From assembly GCA_030737875.1 (NCBI GenBank), contig CM060922.1:301993456-302057455 (forward strand): a stretch of 64,000 nt of DNA. The letters are read 5' to 3'. Origin of the DNA: Allium sativum (Eukaryota > Streptophyta > Magnoliopsida > Asparagales > Amaryllidaceae). The notes below the pieces were generated by a model that was given only the letters and a program-made list of their open reading frames with translations, had not been told where the DNA came from and made no database searches. A program made the translations under genes and the position numbers. The stretch's first letter is position 1. Each line of letters opens with the position of its first letter. Of the stretch, positions 61,084 through 64,000 are shown piece after piece.

Positions 61084-63999
61084 ATGTCGGATAACCACTC
61101 CTCTTCGAGATCTAACACCGAGACGGATCCCGAGGTGTCTGAGCACCATAACCCTGAGGTCCAACTAACCTAAGGGGCGAGGATTCTGGTTCCGAATACG
61201 AAGCAACGGAATCAGATCCAACTGAAAGTACTTCACTTGACGAGGTGTCTGAAGTAGACGGTCGAGCTCCTGACGAGATTCTTGATGCACTTGGGATAGA
61301 GAAATTTACTGATTCTTTAGCATCTAAACTCGATGACATAAAGCTTAAAAGAATTTGCCTGAGACATGGGATCCCTTGGGATGATGTGAGGACACCCGTT
61401 AGCGAAGATAGACCCCACTCAGCTCCGGAAGGGTATATGGCAGTCAGCCGAATCATGTGCTTGGTAGGAGCTATTCCTCAGTTTCCTCCAATCGTCATTA
61501 AGACCTTAAAACGACTGGGTATCGCTCCGATGCAACTTCATCCTAACGCCTACGCGGCTCTATACACTCTATATATTGCATACGCGGAGATCTTGCATAC
61601 CGAGCTCACATTTAAAGATTTAACATTCTTTTATCTTTTCAAGCATCGCTCCTCGGCAACTCCAAATTTCTCTTTCTTCGAATCGGTGGCGAATAGGAAG
61701 GTTCTGTATGACGGATACAGCAATATAGGGGATCCCAAGTCTGATTGGCTCTATATAAAGAGACAGGCTGGGTGCTCAAGAAGATGGCTTAAATCAAGTA
61801 AACTTTAATCTTTTGACTGAATATCTTGCCTAAGAAACCGAAGCATTAACATCCCCCTTTTTTTTCTTTGTTTTAAGCAGATCACGTCTTTCCCAAGACA
61901 GAAGGCTTGGTATACAATAATCGATTGTCTATTCTTCTACAAAGCAGATCCGATTTTCTAAGGATCAAGAAGTGCATCACTGACGAGAATCTTCATAAGC
62001 ATCACCTTCTGGATATAAGATTTGGACTTGGTGCTGGCGGCAGACCCTACAAATACGTGCCCCCAACGGAGGGAGAGGGAACATCACGGGCAGCAGAAAC
62101 AACTAAATTCCGTAAGAGTCCTTCCCCGATAATCATCCAGGACGACGAGGACCTGAACATATATAGAGGAGATGAGGCCCGTGGTGACAAGTCCAAGGAA
62201 ATCCTAGTTTCTCCGGGGGGTTTCCCCTCAAGGGCTTCTCTTCCGATCGAACCTGCTGCTCCCGATGATTTGACAGAAGAACAACTAATTAAAGAGCTGA
62301 GCAAAATTCCTTTGCCCGATGATGTATACACAGAGGGGGACTTTGAAGGGGAGCCATTTTCCCCTGATTCTGAGGAGACCACCGTTCCAATTAGAGGACA
62401 AGAAACTACTCAGATGAGCCTGACTTCAGGCCCGGATCTGTTAGGGGGAATTATATGGGATGCACAAATCACACGCACTGCCTGACCCCACACTTTTATA
62501 TCAACAGTATCCAAGGTTTTAATATGCTCTTTTCTCCTTTGCAGGAAAGATGTCTCGCAGGCGGTCTTATTCTTATCGCTCTCTTCGTGAAGGCGCACCC
62601 AGTCTTCATCCGAGTACCGAGCGCTCTCGCGGTCTTTCTCACAAGCCTACTTCTTCGCAACCCCGGTCTCCATCAAAATCGACTTCTGGCAAGCTTCCCA
62701 ATTATCCGGTAGCTCCTGCAGGGGGAAAACAACTTCCTAAAGAGTTAACTCCTCCGAAGAGTGCACCCTCTCACAGCAGGTCGTCAAAAAGACACTACGA
62801 GCCCAAGGATAAAATCAAGGATCCAATCAAAGATTCTGAAAAGGAAAGAAGTGACATTGTCCCTTCCAGCCAGCCAGAGTTGGTTGCCCCCGGGTCACGA
62901 GATTACATCCATGGTCCCGAGACTCAAGGTAGGCTGGAAAAGTTGCGGGAACAATTCCCCAACATCTTCTTCGAAAGGATGACGTTTGTTCCAGCCTTGG
63001 AACCAGTCCCTAGGAACTGGGATAATGAAGTCGTCGGGCACATTCGCCATGTAGCCAGGCAGTATGAAATGATGAAGAAACATGCTGTTAATTTTTCAGA
63101 AGTCATCCGAACGCTTGAAATGGAAGCACATAGATCCAAGGTGAAGATTGATAACAACGAAAGGGCCAGGACAAAGATGGAGAAGGACTTGGATGATGCT
63201 CAATCCCAACTTGCCTTAGCGCGGAGAGATGCTGAAAATTATAAGACTGAATTGGAGAATGCTAAGAAACGCTTTCATTCGGAACTTGACTCAAATAGTC
63301 AAGAGAAAATGGCCTTAACTAAGGAGGTAGAAGATCTTAAAATGGCCAACATTGAGTTGAATACAACACAAGGCCATTTTGAAGCTGAGAGAGCTGCCTG
63401 GGAGGCAGAAAAAGCAAGTTTGAAAGAAAGTCTAGCTTTGGCTGAAGCGGAAAAGGTGATTTTAAATGATCAAGTCGCGGATGCGGAGAGGCACGCGGCT
63501 CTCACCGAAAAGAATGTTGAAAGTGCCATTGAAATGGCTACTGCTTCTAACAACAAGCTCCTCGAGAGAGAAAAGGATATCGAAGGGTTCGAAGAGATGA
63601 TCTTTGACTTCCTCGGCCATGTCCTCAAAACCCGTAACATCTCGTGGATCCCGGATTACCACGTTACTTTAGCCAATTTATGGGATGCCATCGTTGAGGG
63701 TGATAAGTAGAGATTGGGAGTTGAAGAGATTGACGAAGATGAGCTGATGAAGACCATCCTGAGGGATAACGAGCCCGAGGATCTGGCAGAAGGTCGTCGT
63801 CTAATTCAAGAAGAAATGGAGAAGGAGAGAGCCCTAGCTAAGGGAAAAAGTAAGATTGACGAAGGTTCGAGCTCAGCTGTAGAGCCCAAATCCTCCGGAG
63901 TTGAGGAGTACCATCCTGATGATCCATTAATTCCTTTGGGCCTAACTCCTGTGGTCGTCGGAGCTTCTGCAGCTAGCCTAGATGGAGGATCAGCGGAAG
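61084..63999 (+). pseudogene. Antisense gene of H: Transposase_28-like protein with coiled coil, runs off the window
   Basis: A spliced reading frame. ATG 61084 opens SDNHSSSRSNTETDPEVSE, hits TAA at 61171, and continues one frame over from 61158 (a one-base shift). The first exon then has DILDALG-type acidic sequence and, at about 61435-61790, FPPIVIKTLKRLGIAPMQLH, then LTFKDLTFFYLFKHR and DWLYIKR. I read this as the plant 'putative gypsy type transposon' domain (Pfam Transposase_28). Intron 61798-61880 (A/GTAAAC to TTTTAAGCAG, phase 1) leads in frame to 61881-62485. The frame restarts after TTTGCAG at 62545 and runs 386 codons from 62550: a basic Ser/Arg/Lys N-terminus, then a heptad-rich coiled coil from about residue 170 to 345. 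A TAG at 63708 is followed in the same frame by at least 96 open codons (LGVEEIDEDELMKT). Extra antisense genes between pol and the 3' LTR are known in Tat-lineage elements; its molecular function is unknown. Confidence 0.6.
61798..61880 (+). other. Intron in the antisense gene (83 bp)
   Basis: Donor CAA/GTAAAC, a T-run and acceptor TTTTAAGCAG; splicing keeps the frame (KSNHVFPKTEGLVYNNRL), while reading through meets a stop. Confidence 0.7.
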
Positions 64000-64000
64000 G

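Overview
The window looks like intergenic heterochromatin of a flowering plant. It is AT-rich and carries no recognisable host gene, tRNA, rRNA or CRISPR. Almost all of it is explained by nested LTR retrotransposons of the Ty3/gypsy superfamily. Most are chromovirus/Tekay-like: primer sites match initiator tRNA-Met, a conserved hairpin and a polypurine tract precede the 3' LTR, and one copy keeps an integrase tail with a chromodomain-like end. The species cannot be told from the sequence.

Layout, left to right. (A) 1-5909, minus strand: a gag-bearing element with its 4.76 kb 5' LTR. (B) 5910-9337: 3' part of a plus-strand LTR, cut by A. (C) 9338-47562, plus: 5' LTR end, a 1.1 kb non-coding internal region, and a 6.2 kb 3' LTR split by D. 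(D) 17651-47280: a solo LTR of about 6.4 kb, target duplication GAAAC, split by E. (E) 20735-43932: a complete non-coding element with 6.5-6.7 kb LTRs and a 1.05 kb internal region, target duplication ACGTT, split by F. (F) 26205-35144, minus: 2472 bp LTRs, a frameshifted gag, a protease remnant and a frameshifted integrase tail, with the rest of pol replaced by a hairpin-rich non-coding stretch. (G) 47563-58369, plus: the outermost element, with a 0.9 kb non-coding internal region and a 6.4 kb 3' LTR. (H) 58881 to the end: on the minus strand, an 826 bp LTR and polypurine tract of a different, Tat-like element; on the plus strand, antisense to it, an intron-containing gene with a Transposase_28-like domain and a long coiled coil.

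Two signals stand out. First, the giant LTRs of A to E and G seem to be a short U3 followed by about 5 kb of transcribed leader. TATA boxes lie 0.6-1.4 kb from the LTR start, followed by GC-rich exon-like islands with splice donors, AT-rich intron-like tracts, and a series of hairpins whose stems change in compensating pairs between families. Another covarying hairpin sits just after the primer site in the non-coding elements C, E and G and in gag-bearing A, as expected of a packaging signal used by parasites of an autonomous relative. Second, between gag and integrase, F carries an array of at least 17 short hairpins that share a 3-base loop (mostly CCA) but have different, self-complementary stems. 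I know of no described element with such an array.
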